Assembly: GCA_031841125.1 (NCBI GenBank)
Contig: CM063110.1
Span: forward strand, 13,759,626 to 13,823,625
Source of the DNA: Acanthococcus lagerstroemiae
Taxonomy: Eukaryota > Arthropoda > Insecta > Hemiptera > Eriococcidae
Direction of reading: 5' to 3'
DNA length: 64,000 nt
Below, one piece after another: positions 49,201 through 60,899 of this stretch; position 1 is the stretch's first letter, and each line of letters opens with the position of its first letter. The notes under the pieces are model-generated. The model saw nothing but the letters and a program-made list of their open reading frames with translations. It was not told the origin of the DNA and did not search any database. The position numbers and the translations under genes were made by a program.

Positions 49201-52200
49201 AAATATACGACTAGAGTTCATAATGGCCAGGAATTTAGGAATATGTACCCAGGATGCGTCGGTCACTAGCACCAAATTCATATTGAATTCGATCTTCAAT
49301 GCCGGATCTAACGGAGGTAAAACATTTAGAATACTACTCAATCACGTACAAATACATACACAACATGAATAATTCTGAATCGTACCAATTTCATCGCTGT
49401 TGTGGAATATCGGTTCAACGCTCACGGTGGTGTTCGTGACTTTACTACCACGGACGACGATACCTTTAGCACCCGTACTGGAACATGAAACTTGGAAACG
49501 TACATTACACTCTTTCTCCTGGTAGTAGCTTGTTAGATGTTCGAACGCTTTCTCAACCTGTAATTCATTGAATCATAAGAGATGAAGAATGATAACTAAT
49601 TCTACTGCCTGAAATCCAGTTACCTGCAGGAGACCACATCCTTGGGCAAAGTAGTCGTACGACTCGTGGAAGAACGCCGTATTCTCGAGAACTCGTTTCA
49701 CGAAATACGGAGTGTACGGGATTTTGCGTTGAACCAGGCCGGACAGAAGTAAAGCTGTAAGCCGAAAATTTGCGTTAAACGTCGTCACTATCAAAACCTA
49801 CCGAGAAAACTATGAAGGAAAATCGTTCATTACCAATAGCACCGGAAACATGAGGAGCCGCCATACTGGTTCCGTTCAAGAGTTCGGCGCATTTAAGGGT
49901 GTATGTAGGAACGGAAGTGATCGCACCGCCAGGAGCACACACTGTGATGCCGCGATCTCCGTCCTTCGTTGGCCCGCGAGAGCTCCACGAGTAACAAGTC
50001 GCAGGTACCTTTTCTCTTAGCGCGTATTCGGCGTCCATCATCTCCGGTGAAACGTATGCGCCTACGCCTGCAATTAACGTTCGTGACATTCTCATTGGAA
50101 ACACTGGCATCAACGTATACTCCTGCCAAATTTTACTGATCTTTCCATCCCTTTCCAACCGTACATGTAAGGGAATACATTTGACAGGGTTTCATAACCA
50201 TTCAAAAATGTTCCAGAAGAATAGTTATCTCTGGAAATCAAATCTACACCGTACAAAGGCTACTTCTTGCTGTTAGCAACGGAAGTTGAGGACTAAAGCT
50301 AATCTATACCTATAATGTTGCTGGTACATATGTCCGGCGGAGTACCAACTGTGAACAGCGCGGGTCCACTGTTTCCAGCAGACGCGACCCACACAACTCC
50401 GTATTTGTCGACAACTTCATTCATTAGATCTCCTACGCGCCTGTAAAATAAATGTTCGAATTTAATCCTCACATTGCAGTGGGAATGATTAGAGCGTCTG
50501 AAACAGAAGGAAGACATTATTCCTGTGATCATTCGAATTCCATTGAATCAAAGATTCCAAAAATGGTTTCAACTGAGGAAATACCAGTCTGTATTGATGA
50601 TAAATGTGACGGACTTTTACCATCATCAATTGTCCTACTACCAAGGCCACAAATCTCATGAATACTGCTTTACATGTAATGCAAATTATTATAGGACTGA
50701 TTAAAACAATTTTAAAATCCACTAGAACATTATCGTTTCGATTCATTCATTCTAGATCAAGACAAGGATTCATTCAGACTGCCTGCATTAGACTCATTTC
50801 GAATCATTATGAATGAACTGAGGCTACAGGACTCATTAGAACACCCTCACGACTCATTAAGACTGACTCAGCTGGAATCCATAAAGATTCATTTAGTTGC
50901 CTTTAGGACACGTTAAGAAAGTGGTGTTGTCATTTCTGAAATTCTTGAATATTAAATATAAATTCAAAAATTAAATATTTCTGAGGTTCTCATACACAAA
51001 AATTCAACTGTCAGTTCGATTAGTAAATCTATATAAATTATACATACCCTGAATTGCTAAAATGAGACATCTCACCGTAACTCATGTTGATAACGTGTAT
51101 TTTTTTATTATTTCTGCAGTTCTGCATGACACGTATCATGGCTCTCGCTAAAGCAGATCCCGTCTCCATAGTTCCTAATCTGCCATCGCCTGCAGAAAGG
51201 AGTCATAATTACATCCGTGACTAAAACTAACTTCAATCCTTTCGAGAGCTACTAACCGATCGTCAGTGAGATGATCTGCGCTCCTGGAGCAATACCATTT
51301 TTAGACGGATTGTCTGGAAAGTTCGCCGCTGCAATCGACGCTACGTGAGTTCCGTGGCTAGCTGTAATATCAAATTACAGTTAAAAACTACACGGCGATA
51401 CTAATTTCTTCATTATATTAGTAGCTTACTTACAAGTACAGGTAACAATTTCGAGTATATTTCCATCATCGTGTACATTGAATGAATAAGTGAAAGGCTG
51501 ATCATCTGGGAATGTGGAGAAGCTGCGAGGATTCACACTGAATTCGGTGAGTAGGGTACATGATTCTAGATCGCCTTTTTCAGATGTATCCATCACGGCC
51601 CTATTCAGATATTCGGATAAGAACGTCCGCATTCGTAATTTAACAGAATACGTCGATGACACTTACCACCACTGGTTGCCATCATGAAACAATACAAAAT
51701 CGTAAACCGGACCAGGGTCACTGTACTTTTTGTCTAGCGTATTCAAAGCTTCAACTTGACTCTCCAACTCTTCTTTTTTCAGTTTGTCTTCTCTGGTCAA
51801 AATTTTTTTACTCTCGCACTCCTGTAATCGGCCAATGAATCAGTCAAAATGATACAAGGCGGCACTATTGTATTCAATGAATTGACTACTTGATAGCATT
51901 TACGTTTGCCCAGTTTAATTACACGGAACATTTTGGATCGACTGTTTGTGAAAAAAGACTGGGATACTCACTTTGTTATAAGTCTGAACTTTCTTTGAGC
52001 ATTTGGCGTAAATTACTTTATGCGAACTATCCCACAGTTTCTCCTTGCGTTTTTTCTGAACACGATCTTTCATGCATTTGTTCAATAAATCATAGCAGTT
52101 CCGGATGCCAATGCGGTATTCACCCGAAGGATTTTTCCATTTGCTAGAGATCTATAAAATGATACAAGTACATAGTAAGTAATACTGAACCATTATTGGG

Positions 52201-52695
52201 TAGGATACAGATTTTCAGAGAATTCCAAAACTGAAACTTGATGCGAGGATGAAGCATGAAGTCGACTCGATATGTACCTTCAAAATACGACCCGACAATC
52301 CTTTAATTTCTCCGTTTTCCGGTTTCACGACGGTGGAGGTGTCGATATCGCCGGCTCCGCTGCAGTCAAAGCGTTCGATAACTTTAGGTTTGCCATCGGT
52401 TGTAACCTGAAATAAAAACGTAGAATGATTGTTTGTAGCCAACAGCCAACATTTATAACGGAAAATATTACTTTATGAGATTTCTTCTACAGTTGAAAGG
52501 ATGAATTTCCGTGTTCATACGACATATTAATACCTGCAGTCCAGCGGCATTCGGGTCTACTCCTGAATCAAATACAGCAATAACAGTTCCTCGGCCATCG
52601 TATTCCGGGTATTTAGCAAGAAAATTGAGCACGCCCGTTTCTCTTTTTGGTAGCAAAGCCACAGTCGGAAATTCTGAATCAACGACGGATTGCAT
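37290..52695 (-). CDS. TPP2: Tripeptidyl-peptidase 2, complete, 21 exons
   Basis: Giant cytosolic subtilisin-type protease that removes tripeptides from N-termini downstream of the proteasome. Minus-strand exons: 52695-52534, 52406-52278, 52151-51972, 51821-51667, 51600-51434, 51361-51257, 51189-51048, 50440-50310, 50067-49834, 49754-49624, 49557-49386, 49307-49151, 48845-48658, 46619-46459, 46042-45825, 42916-42679, 42561-42314, 41929-41851, 41764-41626, 38753-38185 and 37502-37290. All phases agree, giving 1305 aa. The catalytic triad is visible: [11 protein letters not shown] (Asp), SSHGTHVAS (His) and NGTSMAAPH (Ser), plus ASAGNSGP (oxyanion Asn). The C-terminus reads [18 protein letters not shown], matching the known TPP2 end. 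The ATG at 52695 is preceded by an in-frame stop. Introns hold many repeats. Confidence 0.96.
37765..38075. repeat. GACTC/GACTT-rich degenerate tract
   Basis: CAAGACTC, GAAGACTC and ACGACTCTT motifs recur irregularly through this TPP2 intron. Similar tracts lie at about 39995-40200, 40760-41110 and 50730-50915. Confidence 0.5.
39407..39708. repeat. GATC-rich fold-back dispersed repeat, copy B
   Basis: It begins CAGGGATAGGTAAGACC and continues GAATCCAGTAATCTAAGATC, nearly identical to copy D at 56640. It ends with ATGATCTTGTTTGTCC. It lies in a TPP2 intron. Confidence 0.6.
40206..40620. mobile_element. 415-bp MITE with CAGGGTGTCTACT ends and 5-bp duplication
   Basis: The left end is CAGGGTGTCTACTAGAATTG. 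The right end, reverse-complemented, is CAGGGTGTCTACTGGTCATG. GTTAT occurs immediately on both sides (40201-40205 and 40621-40625). It is non-coding. Single ends of the same family (GACCGGTAGACACCCTG) occur at about 22320, 44364 and 44724. Confidence 0.85.
43040..45400 (-). pseudogene. Relic of the same LINE family as 6600-7390, interrupted by later insertions
   Basis: On the minus strand, conceptual translation gives endonuclease pieces ([11 protein letters not shown] and NIVGDFGLG near 45000-45100; [13 protein letters not shown] and [14 protein letters not shown] at 44673-44921). RT pieces follow ([15 protein letters not shown] and [11 protein letters not shown] near 44400-44520), then the C-terminal [15 protein letters not shown] and RHPGIISLL (43134-43382). 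Two stretches between these pieces end in the CAGGGTGTCTAC-family terminus, so other elements inserted into the relic. All of it lies in TPP2 intron 15, on the same strand as TPP2. Confidence 0.8.
44300..44725. mobile_element. Two fragments with CAGGGTGTCTAC-family ends
   Basis: ATGACCGGTAGACACCCTG ends at about 44364 and CTTGACCGGTAGACACCCTG at about 44724. The opposite ends were not found. Both interrupt the LINE relic. Confidence 0.5.
47496..48364. mobile_element. ~870-bp element with ~100-bp inverted repeats in TPP2 intron 13
   Basis: The left arm runs CACATACAAAGTCCGAAAT, GTACAGTGTGCGAAA, AAGCTCGAAATTT. The right arm inverted runs CACATACAAAGTCCGAAAT, GTACAGTATGCGAAA, AAGCTCCAAATTT. The middle (47670-47918) carries plus-strand coding remnants (see separate entry). 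Terminal duplication is not clear. Confidence 0.75.
47674..47918 (+). pseudogene. Small broken coding remnant inside the inverted-repeat element
   Basis: ATG at about 47674 opens [20 protein letters not shown] and runs to a TGA at about 47769. The same frame then reads [20 protein letters not shown] and [19 protein letters not shown] to a TAA. Removal of the one stop would leave about 80 codons. The family is not recognised. It could be the residue of the element's own gene. Confidence 0.35.
48897..49114 (+). mobile_element. tRNA-derived SINE in TPP2 intron 12
   Basis: The head resembles a tRNA: TGGTTGACCGAATGG as a degenerate A-box, and GGTCCCGGGCTCGAGTC as a B-box about 45 bp later. A GC-rich body follows, then a tail AAAATTAGAAAATAAATAAA like that of RTE-class LINEs. 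It is far more GC-rich than the surrounding intron. Target duplication is not certain because the flanks are A-rich. Confidence 0.75.
50730..50915. repeat. GACTCATTA/GATTCATT-rich degenerate tract
   Basis: GACTCATT and GATTCATT are repeated irregularly within a TPP2 intron. It is similar in style to the tracts at 37765 and 40760. Confidence 0.45.
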
Positions 52696-53439
52696 GATAA
52701 TTTTCACTGCACTTGGGACCAAATGCACATAAAATCGCAACTTCTACACGAAAACTACCAGATCGAAAGTATCGTATTCTAAAACACTAAATCAATCACA
52801 TGCGAAGCCCGGTCTCACCACTGCGACGGTCAATGTCTGGATCTGTCGTCAACTATTCACAGGATCTTTGAACTTTGATATGGACAGGCATGAAGAAGCT
52901 TGGAAGAAGCTTGTCATCAGTTTTTCAAATCTTGAAATTTCATGGCAAAGAGAACATTTACATCATCATGAAACCTGGAGTAGTATTATTGAAATTTTTT
53001 TAGCGATGCTATGTTTTACCCGTAAGATGCCTTAAAAAATTTCAATAATATTACTCCAGAAGGCTCTGTCCACACTCCACCCAGCACCCGCAAAAGGGTG
53101 TCTGCCAGCTGCAGTCTTCGCTCCTTCGCTGGAAGCTGGAGTCATTTGTATGTGTTATCTTCGGGCCCATCTGTGTTAGTGTTAAGCATCTCTATGCACC
53201 TTTTCATCTTGCCTTTTCATTTGCCCAAAATCAATTTATTATACATCCTGGAGATGGTAAGTGAAATAGTCACATTCTCAGACGCACTGCGGAGTTTTCG
53301 GAAAGTTTATTCGTTCATGTTTTCTGTAAACCGAAATTACTATTTGAAAATACTCTCACTGTCTCACTACAAAGTTAATCAATAAAACGTTAAAGTCATA
53401 CGTGAACTATACAGCATCCGTTTAGGACCGGCTGCTAAC
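52696..53439. promoter_or_regulatory. Divergent promoter region between TPP2 and the F-box gene
   Basis: The two start codons are head to head, 744 bp apart, so this interval must hold both promoters and 5' UTRs unless there are distal first exons. It contains an 85-bp hairpin at 52975-53059. No TATA box is clear for either gene. Confidence 0.5.
52975..53059. repeat. 85-bp near-perfect hairpin
   Basis: The arms CTGGAGTAGTATTATTGAAA and inverted CTGGAGTAATATTATTGAAA extend to 28 bp with essentially one or two mismatches, around a loop of about 29 bases. It could be a tiny MITE or a small-RNA hairpin. Confidence 0.8.
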
Positions 53440-56400
53440 ATGAAAAAGTCGAAGAGAACGCGATTCAGAGGTATAATCAAGGATGATTCGGCTGCAAGCA
53501 CGATAAAATCAACGAGGAAACGATCCAGAAGTGTTGTTCAGGAATCTGTGAACTCGACTAGCGAAAGTAACGATGCGAAAAAACGAAGAAAGATTTCTCA
53601 TGCGAAGTCTGTTGTTTCTGGTCATGATGTAGTATCATCAAATACTCGGTGCACGCGTTCAACTTGTTTCGTTAACAAACTACCCATCGAGGTAATTTAT
53701 TCTTCGTACTTATTATTCATAATTACATCGATTATACATTGATTATTTTGGGTCGAATTCCAGGTTTTAGCTTCGATATTGAAGTATTTGCCAGCGGCAG
53801 ATCTGAATAGGGCTTCGTTAGTGTCTAGGTTCTGGAACGAAGCTAGCAACGAAGCGTGCGTTCGTCGAAGTAAGAAACTGGTTACTTATACTAAGAATGC
53901 AGACAAAGTGGTCGGCGTTCTCATGCAGTGCAATTGGAAATATTTGAATTTGGAATTCCACTATACAAGATTTGATTCGACATATCAATATTCGTTTTGG
54001 GAGAAATGCGGCGAACGCATTCACCAAATCGACTTCATAGACTGCAAGCTGAGCGATTTCACCAAACTGGAAGTGATTACCCGCTGCACGAATTTGCAGT
54101 ACTTATCCTTGAGCGGATTCTTTGCGCAGTATCTGAAAATGTTGTTCCCGTTGAAACTGCTCGATAGATTTATCGAATCAAACATCGACAATAGAAGTTT
54201 GCGGAATCTCGAAATGCAAATTCGAGAAATCAGACCGCCGGTTGTCGAACATGTGATGCAGTATCCGCTGTCTAAACTCTGTAAAGTCTTTCCGAACTTG
54301 AAATGGTTCAAGTTTATTATGCCGCAACATTGCAGAATTCCGTTCATTATGCATAACCTGTCGTCGATCAGTCTAACGTTTCCTATTTTCGTGTCCGATT
54401 TTGCATTCAGCGTCAACTCGTGTGATCCCGTTTCATTTGCGTAAGTATTTGCAGTCGCGTTAGCGTAATATTTTCGCGCTGACCAACTTCGTTCCCCTTT
54501 ATTTATCTGCTTGGAAGGTAACCACTGTAACTACTGAAAATGCTGTATCACAAAAGCTTACAACATAACGTGGAGAAAAGTTTCATCTTCATGTTTTGTT
54601 TTCAAATATGCCTCAACCCTTTTGGATGATTGTTTGAGGAATAAGAATGTTTTGGTATTAACAGGATGGGCAAGGTCATATGATCTTCAGTTCAAAAATA
54701 TCATAAAAATCAAAAAGACTATGATGTAAGATCACCGAAAGATCTTTAGATTAATAATCGGACATAATCGTGATCTAAGGATGATTTTTTTTTCTAAATA
54801 ATCTTGTGATCTTAATGATCCTGTCTACTTTTTGAATGATCTGTAGATCATGATATCCTGTCTAACTCTGGATACTAAGCTGTAGCTCCCAGTGAAAACA
54901 AAAGGCTGATAGAAACTTAATGAGACGTAGACTTATAAAAATCATTCACCCGATTTTTGAGTTTGTAGTTCAAGCCTGATCCTTTCCTGGATGTCAACAG
55001 AAGTACCGTTAATGTTGAATTAATTGGAAGTAGTCACTACTGTACTTTTAATTTTGTAATTTGTTTTTCAGCTTAACAGAAATCACCATCAAGCAATATG
55101 ACGACCTGAATAGCATCTTTGACTTCATTTCAAATCACAAACATTTGGAAGTGATACGCTGCTTACTCGTAGGGAAACTCGTAGGCTCTGTTTCTCAGTT
55201 CCTGTTTAGCGTATTGAACAGCTTTCCTAAACTGCGTCATATAGAATTTGAAATGAGAGACACGTTGCTTTTAAGTTACGAACTTCTAGAGAAACTCGTG
55301 ACCTCACGTTTGGAGTATTTGAAGGTGCAGTGTAACGCCGTTCTCGTCAATCCGGCCCTTTCTGTATGCCAAAACCTACCTTTGAACTGGACTCTGCGCG
55401 AGTTACGTTTAAAAATTAGAACAATGACGGCTCGGTTCGCAATCATCTTGGAAGTTTTCCGTAATTTGAGAACATTAGAATTGGAAAATGGCAATAATAA
55501 GATGCTTCGCGCGATTTGGAAACATCAGGTGAGTCTAGTATGAGCATAATATTGAAGACCTGAGAATTAAAAAGTGTTCTGCCCGATTTCAAATTCAAAT
55601 GCATAGTGGACAGACCTTTCTAATTATCAAGTGAACGATCCAAAAACTAAGATTTTATCTGTTATCAAACATGACCATTGTGTTGAATACCTCGGTTCAA
55701 AAATATGATAACTAATGACTACTTTCTCCTGACGTTACAATCACTCGGGTGACTTTGTAAATTATGCGTGACAGATTCACGCCCTCATTGCTATAAAATT
55801 TGCTAATTTTTGATACTTTTTACAGACCGGCTTAAGGAACTTGAAAGTGAAGAATTTAGGAAGTTGTACGCAATTAGGTTTTTTGGGTCCGTCAACAGCA
55901 GCAGTTTCAGCACGTAATCACTCTCTGATGAAACTCGAACGTGAGTACACCATGCATTATGAAACGGAATTCTCTGAAGTATCCTGCCCGTCACTGTACT
56001 CAATAGCTCTGCATTTTCTTTAATTTTTTTTTTTTTTTTTGTAATCAGGACTGGAGTCGTTGGAGTTTGGATCTCAAGAATCCCCATGGAAGAAATCTGA
56101 AAAAATTATTGCACGTTTCCAGTTTCCTGTCCTGAAGTTTTTACGACTGGAGATTCAGCATAGCAGTGAAGTAAGGAGAATTTTATAAGTCATGCTTAAT
56201 TATGTTTGCTGTATAGCCTCAAGTATTACTTTTAGATGGAGACGTGCGAGCCCATTATTGTATTTCATGCGCCTAATTTTCTCTTGGATTTTTTAGTTAG
56301 AATCAGCAATGGTAGCCGCAGCAATCCATTTACCGGCGTTAGAAACTGTTGAAATAGCGTCCTCCAGTGACAACGGAACCGCTGCCATCAAAATACTCAC

Positions 56401-57161
56401 AAAATTTTGTAGTCAGTTGAAGAGACTACAGTATTTAGTCATATATGATCGTACTGTAAGTAAATATGAATAATGTACTGAATAGGACTATAGTTTATTC
56501 GCTGGATTGAAAAAAGAGGGATCAAAGTTGGGAGTGAATAGAAAAACGAACATTCTTCTCTTGAATTAATTTTGGCCTCGAGCGGGGAGGTAAACATTAG
56601 CATCCATCTAGCCCCAGTCCTAGTCAAGAATGGACAAGATAGTGAATCCAGTAATCTAAGATAATGATCTGCAGATCATTTACAATTTCGAAAAAGATCA
56701 CAGATTTAGATTGAAAGATTACTTTCAAAAAGAAATCTTGGAACTCGAAAAAATCTTGATCTGATGATCTTTCTGACCTTAAGATCACGATTTTGCCCGA
56801 TTTTTATTTGATCTTCCCAATCTCTGGTCCTGGTACACTGTATGATCTGTTGTATTCATCAGAGCATCGAATCTGAGAATTGTCAAGTCTGATTAATTTT
56901 GAATTTCGAGCTGACTTTTAAACAGTACAGCCCTCAGTTTAGTTTAATAAGACTATCTCGTAACTAAATTTGTAAGTTATTGTGTACAATGTGTTATCAT
57001 TTCTTCTGTTTTAGTGTACGGAATGTCGTGAAGATCTTCGAAATTTTTTCAGTGTTTGTCCACTGTTGAAGAAATTTGCGTACAAAGATAAGACTACTGA
57101 CGTACTGTATCAGTATAGTGTCAGTACTCAGGATATTGTCGAGACTCGCTATAATAAGTAG
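53440..57161 (+). CDS. F-box/leucine-rich-repeat-like protein, complete, seven exons
   Basis: Probable substrate adaptor of an SCF ubiquitin ligase. Exons 53440-53691, 53764-54440, 55072-55528, 55826-55940, 56049-56170, 56297-56455 and 57015-57161 join in phase, giving 642 aa. The first 70 residues are Lys/Arg/Ser-rich (KKSKRTRF, TRKRSRS, KKRRKISH), suggesting nuclear entry. The F-box is NKLPIEVLASILKYLP followed by LVSRFWNEAS at about residues 78-112; it would bind Skp1. The rest contains irregular leucine-rich segments (LEVITRCTNLQYLSLSGF, LPLNWTLRELRLKI, FRNLRTLELENG, FPVLKFLRLEI). I cannot name an ortholog. Introns 2 and 6 each hold a GATC-rich repeat copy. Confidence 0.88.
54663..54869. 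repeat. GATC-rich fold-back dispersed repeat, copy C
   Basis: It starts AGGATGGGCAAGGTCATATG and ends GATCATGATATCCTGTCTA, with many GATC motifs between. It lies in intron 2 of the F-box gene. Confidence 0.55.
56627..56830. repeat. GATC-rich fold-back dispersed repeat, copy D
   Basis: The opening AATGGACAAGATAGTGAATC and GTAATCTAAGATAATGATCT closely match copy B. It lies in intron 6 of the F-box gene. Confidence 0.6.
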
Positions 57162-59528
57162 AGATCTTCATTGTTAAATTTTCTCCTGTTTGTCATTTTA
57201 CGTTTTACATATTGTTTTTTCCGGTGAAAATTTACCAGTTTTCTTTTTTGAAGTTAGTGGAAGCAGTACCGAATGTTGGTGAGATAAAAACTTCGATATT
57301 TTTACAATTATACGTGGATGTTGAACGTTTTATGCGCATGATTAGCATATAATATTTAGGATAGATTAAACTGAATATTAACAAATTTGTTACCCCGTCA
57401 GCTTATTCTTTCACAAAGAAATATTATAGTACTTCTGAGAAAAGGAGGTTGATGTAAGTGGTTAGAAGAACTTAATTCTTAAAGTTAAATGAAACGTGGA
57501 ATTTCAATTTAAAACTTATATGATGATAGAAGTGCTGTGCGAAAAAAGAGAACTGGTCTTCAGATGAACTTATTTTTAAAGTGATCATATGTTTTTGTTG
57601 ATTTGATTTTCCTTTTGTACTTTTTTTTTTTTTTTTTTTTCTCTTGTAAAATAAAACGATTTTGTAGTTGATAAGGTCTATTTATTGCGGGATCACTTGG
57701 AAACCGATAGACTGCTGAAGGAATTTGTAGTGACATGTTTACCAGGATCCAGAGTCGCCATTTTTGTGTGAGTTGGAGTAAGGAAAGAAAAATTTGTTTT
57801 GTAGGTGCGATATTTGGACTTCGAGACAACTCGGCGCCCAAAAAGTCTTAATTAAATCTTTTACGGCTCCGATCATTGATTGTTCAATTGATTTGCTTTG
57901 GCTCCGTGCTATCCGAGGTGAAATAAAAATACTGCTGCACTTACACAGTCGACAAAAGTATTGTCGGGTTTAGCCGAACAGGAGTCCCAAAATAGTATTA
58001 ATGTAGCGTAAGTGCTAAGCTCTGTTTCCAGACTGGCTAAGTCGGATTGCGAAATCCCCATCAAAATTTCATAAATTTACCAGTGTGCTAGCTCCACTTT
58101 TTGATTGGCTTAGACAACAGCTTAACCATTCAAAATGCCCTGACAAAAATCTTTTTTGGCACTCATCAAAAGACTGCCCTCAAAACAAGTGTTGACCCAC
58201 CAAATCTGTGCCCGTTTTGACACGATATTGTGATCGAACTTGATACAGAAATCATGTTACGGTGTCGACGTCGAATTGTGCATTAATCTCTATGAAGAAT
58301 TCTATCCCAAAATCAATTTCGGCTTGAAACTCGCCTTCTGTATCGAATTCTATATCAGATTCGAACCACAATGTCATGTCGGAAATATAACTGATTCTGA
58401 ATGTAGATAAGAGTCGACTTCGTTTCAAGGGAGCTATTGTTCTGTAGTTTCGAGTATGGTTCTGCAAATACAAGTTTTAGTTTCATTGGCCAAAACGCAA
58501 GTATAAAATTCTAGTATTCTTTTATTTTTGAACTAATTCAAGAAAAGATACTGCGACCAACGTTTTCATTTCCTAGTAGTTCTCAATTATGAATAACCCA
58601 GGCTTCGGTAGTTCTATAAAGCTATCTTTCCCAAGGAGTTATGTTTTAAGTTTCTTTTATTGTTCAAATTTGGTTACTGTTTTTTTTTTTTCATAATTCG
58701 GTTAAGTATCTTGAAAATAATGAATAGGTATAGTAACAATCAAGAGTGAACACGCTCTCCGAGTAGTTACGATATTTAAGGGAATGCATCCGGAATTTGC
58801 TGGGGTTGGGAATTGGAATGTGGTCTGTTTCTTTACTAAAAGAAATTAAATAATCATATGTATTTTTTTCTGTAGTTTGTCCAGCTCTGAGTATAGAGTA
58901 TATAGTTCGCTCAAATGAATGATGATCTGAAATCTCATATAATGTTATTTTTGTCAATGACCCGGCGTGTTCTATCTATATGTGTGTATGCAGTTACGGG
59001 CACAAACTTGATTTTAATTTTCTGTGTGCTTCTTTTACCTACTTAATTTATTCGCCCAAATTGTATACTATTAATATAAATCGCAAACCATGTATAATCA
59101 TTCTGTCAACGGTTAAGTGAAGGGTATGATAAAAGAAAAGGATTCCTACACGAAGTATACCAAATAGCTGCCCAGGGTTGAACCCTATAAGGTGTTGGGC
59201 AACATGATGTGTGATATTAATATTTCAGATATTACACCACGAAGTAATATCTTTCTGTATAAAATACCCTCCCCTCAGTTACCGATGATATAATATCATT
59301 TCCAATACTTATCATTAATATCATTATAGAAAATCGAACGTTTGAAAAAAATGATACGAGCCAGGATCAGGCGAAATGAGCCCCGGGGGCAGTATTAGAA
59401 ATCGTCCCCTCATTGATAAGTTTGAATTACGACGCAAGAGTTTCATCTTTCAAAAACAAAGCCCATCCAGAGTATGCTGAAAACTTGTTTCATGGTTTCA
59501 TCACTTTTCACCCCAAAATGATGATAGT
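57162..59528. other. 3' flank of the F-box gene, otherwise empty
   Basis: It includes a T20 run at 57621-57640 and a possible AATAAA at 57650-57655, either of which could mark a transcript end. Small open frames here lack any family signal. No transposon ends were identified. Confidence 0.4.
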
Positions 59529-59815
59529 CAGGGGCAAAACTATAGAGGGGTGTGGGAGGGTTGAACCCCTTCCCCAAATAATTTGGCAGGCGGCAAATTT
59601 CGAAACTGTTCATTAGAATTTTTCAGTTTTTATGAATGTTTTTTGTTTGTTGTTGTTGTTGTTGTTGTTTTTTTTTTCAATTAAAAAATATATATTTTGA
59701 TTAAAAATCAAAAATTTTTTAATTTTTCCAAAATTTGGTCGCCGAATTTGTATTTTTCAAAAAATATTTGTCGGTAAATTTTTCTTCTCCACCTCCCCTA
59801 AACTGAAAATCAAAT
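59529..59815. repeat. Dispersed repeat, first of two nearby copies
   Basis: CAGGGGCAAAACTATAG, GGCGGCAAATTTCGAAAC, TCGCCGAATTTG and TTCTCCACCTCCCC recur in the same order at 60531-60808. It has no coding content. Confidence 0.6.
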
Positions 59816-60530
59816 TTCATTTCTGAAAATGGAGTACCTTGGGCTCCTGTCAGAGAATAGTCAGTCAAAAGCCGAAGGTTTCAAGCTGAGTATCGAAAGT
59901 TATTTGAACGGTTGAAACAAAGCTAAAATGTGGAAGACATTTCGAAAATCTGAAAGTCGGTAGCAAAAGTTGAACTTCGAATTTCAGTGACTATTCGGTT
60001 TTTACTAGATTCTCTGTTTGACTTGGAGCCTGAAATTTGAGACAGTTGAACATTTTATTAAAATCTAAAAGTTAAAAGCAAAATACTTATTTTCCAAAGT
60101 CACAAGCTGAATCCGATTGAAAATGTTCGATTGTTTACCTAATTTACGAGCTTTGATCCTAGTTAATATACGAGGGAAATTTAGTCTGGAACAAAAGTCA
60201 AAACTCCATGTGTTTTTTCCATAAGAATGAAAGGGAGCTTTGTGGCACGGATTCCCCTAAACCGATCCGACCTGAAACTTTGTTGTTGTTTTTGTTGTTT
60301 GTTTGTTTTGTTTTTATTTTATTTCATTGGAACCAATTTAGGAGACGAATCAGAGGCAATTTTTAGAAAAAATATCACCAAGAGTAAATAACGACCACCT
60401 TACTGTGTAAAGGTAGTTGTGTGTTCCTCTCAAGTATTCCTAACATCCTTCCAGCTTACCCTCCTAGGTTAGAGTATGCTTATGTGTGCAAATATGAGTG
60501 TTTGAGTGATAAGGTTCCAATTTATATTTG

Positions 60531-60808
60531 CAGGGACGAAACTATGGGGGGGGGGGCTGAAACACCCCAATAATATAGCAGTTGGCAAATTTTGAAACTT
60601 TTCATTTGAATTTTTCATTTTCTGAGAACGTTTGTTTGTTTATTTATTATTTTTTCGATTAAAAAACATTTTGATTGAAAAGTCGGAATCGGCAAATTTT
60701 CCAATTTATAAAAAATTTTGTCGGCGAATTCTTCGTTTAAAAAAATATTTTGTCGGCAAATTTTCCTTCTCCACCTTCCCCCCCCCCCCACTGAAAGTCA
60801 AGTTTCGC
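60531..60808. repeat. Dispersed repeat, second copy
   Basis: CAGGGACGAAACTATGGGG, TTGGCAAATTTTGAAAC, GTCGGCGAATTC and TTCTCCACCTTCCC follow the order of the copy 1 kb upstream. It includes poly-G and poly-C runs near both ends. Confidence 0.6.
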
Positions 60809-60899
60809 TTCTGATGATAGTGAATTTCTAGAAAAGAAATTGCTTCAAATTACTTCTAATGGTTCATAATTCCAGCGCCCCGACATCACTGAATGTCTA

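Noticed and set aside
49308..49340. TPP2 exon 12 starting at [10 protein letters not shown]
   Set aside because: The AG sites there break the reading phase. Starting after CTCCGTTAG at 49307 restores phase and aligns better with TPP2.
57560..57841. Minus-strand frame ending in a poly-Lys stretch
   Set aside because: The Lys run is the complement of the T20 homopolymer. The frame has no other support.
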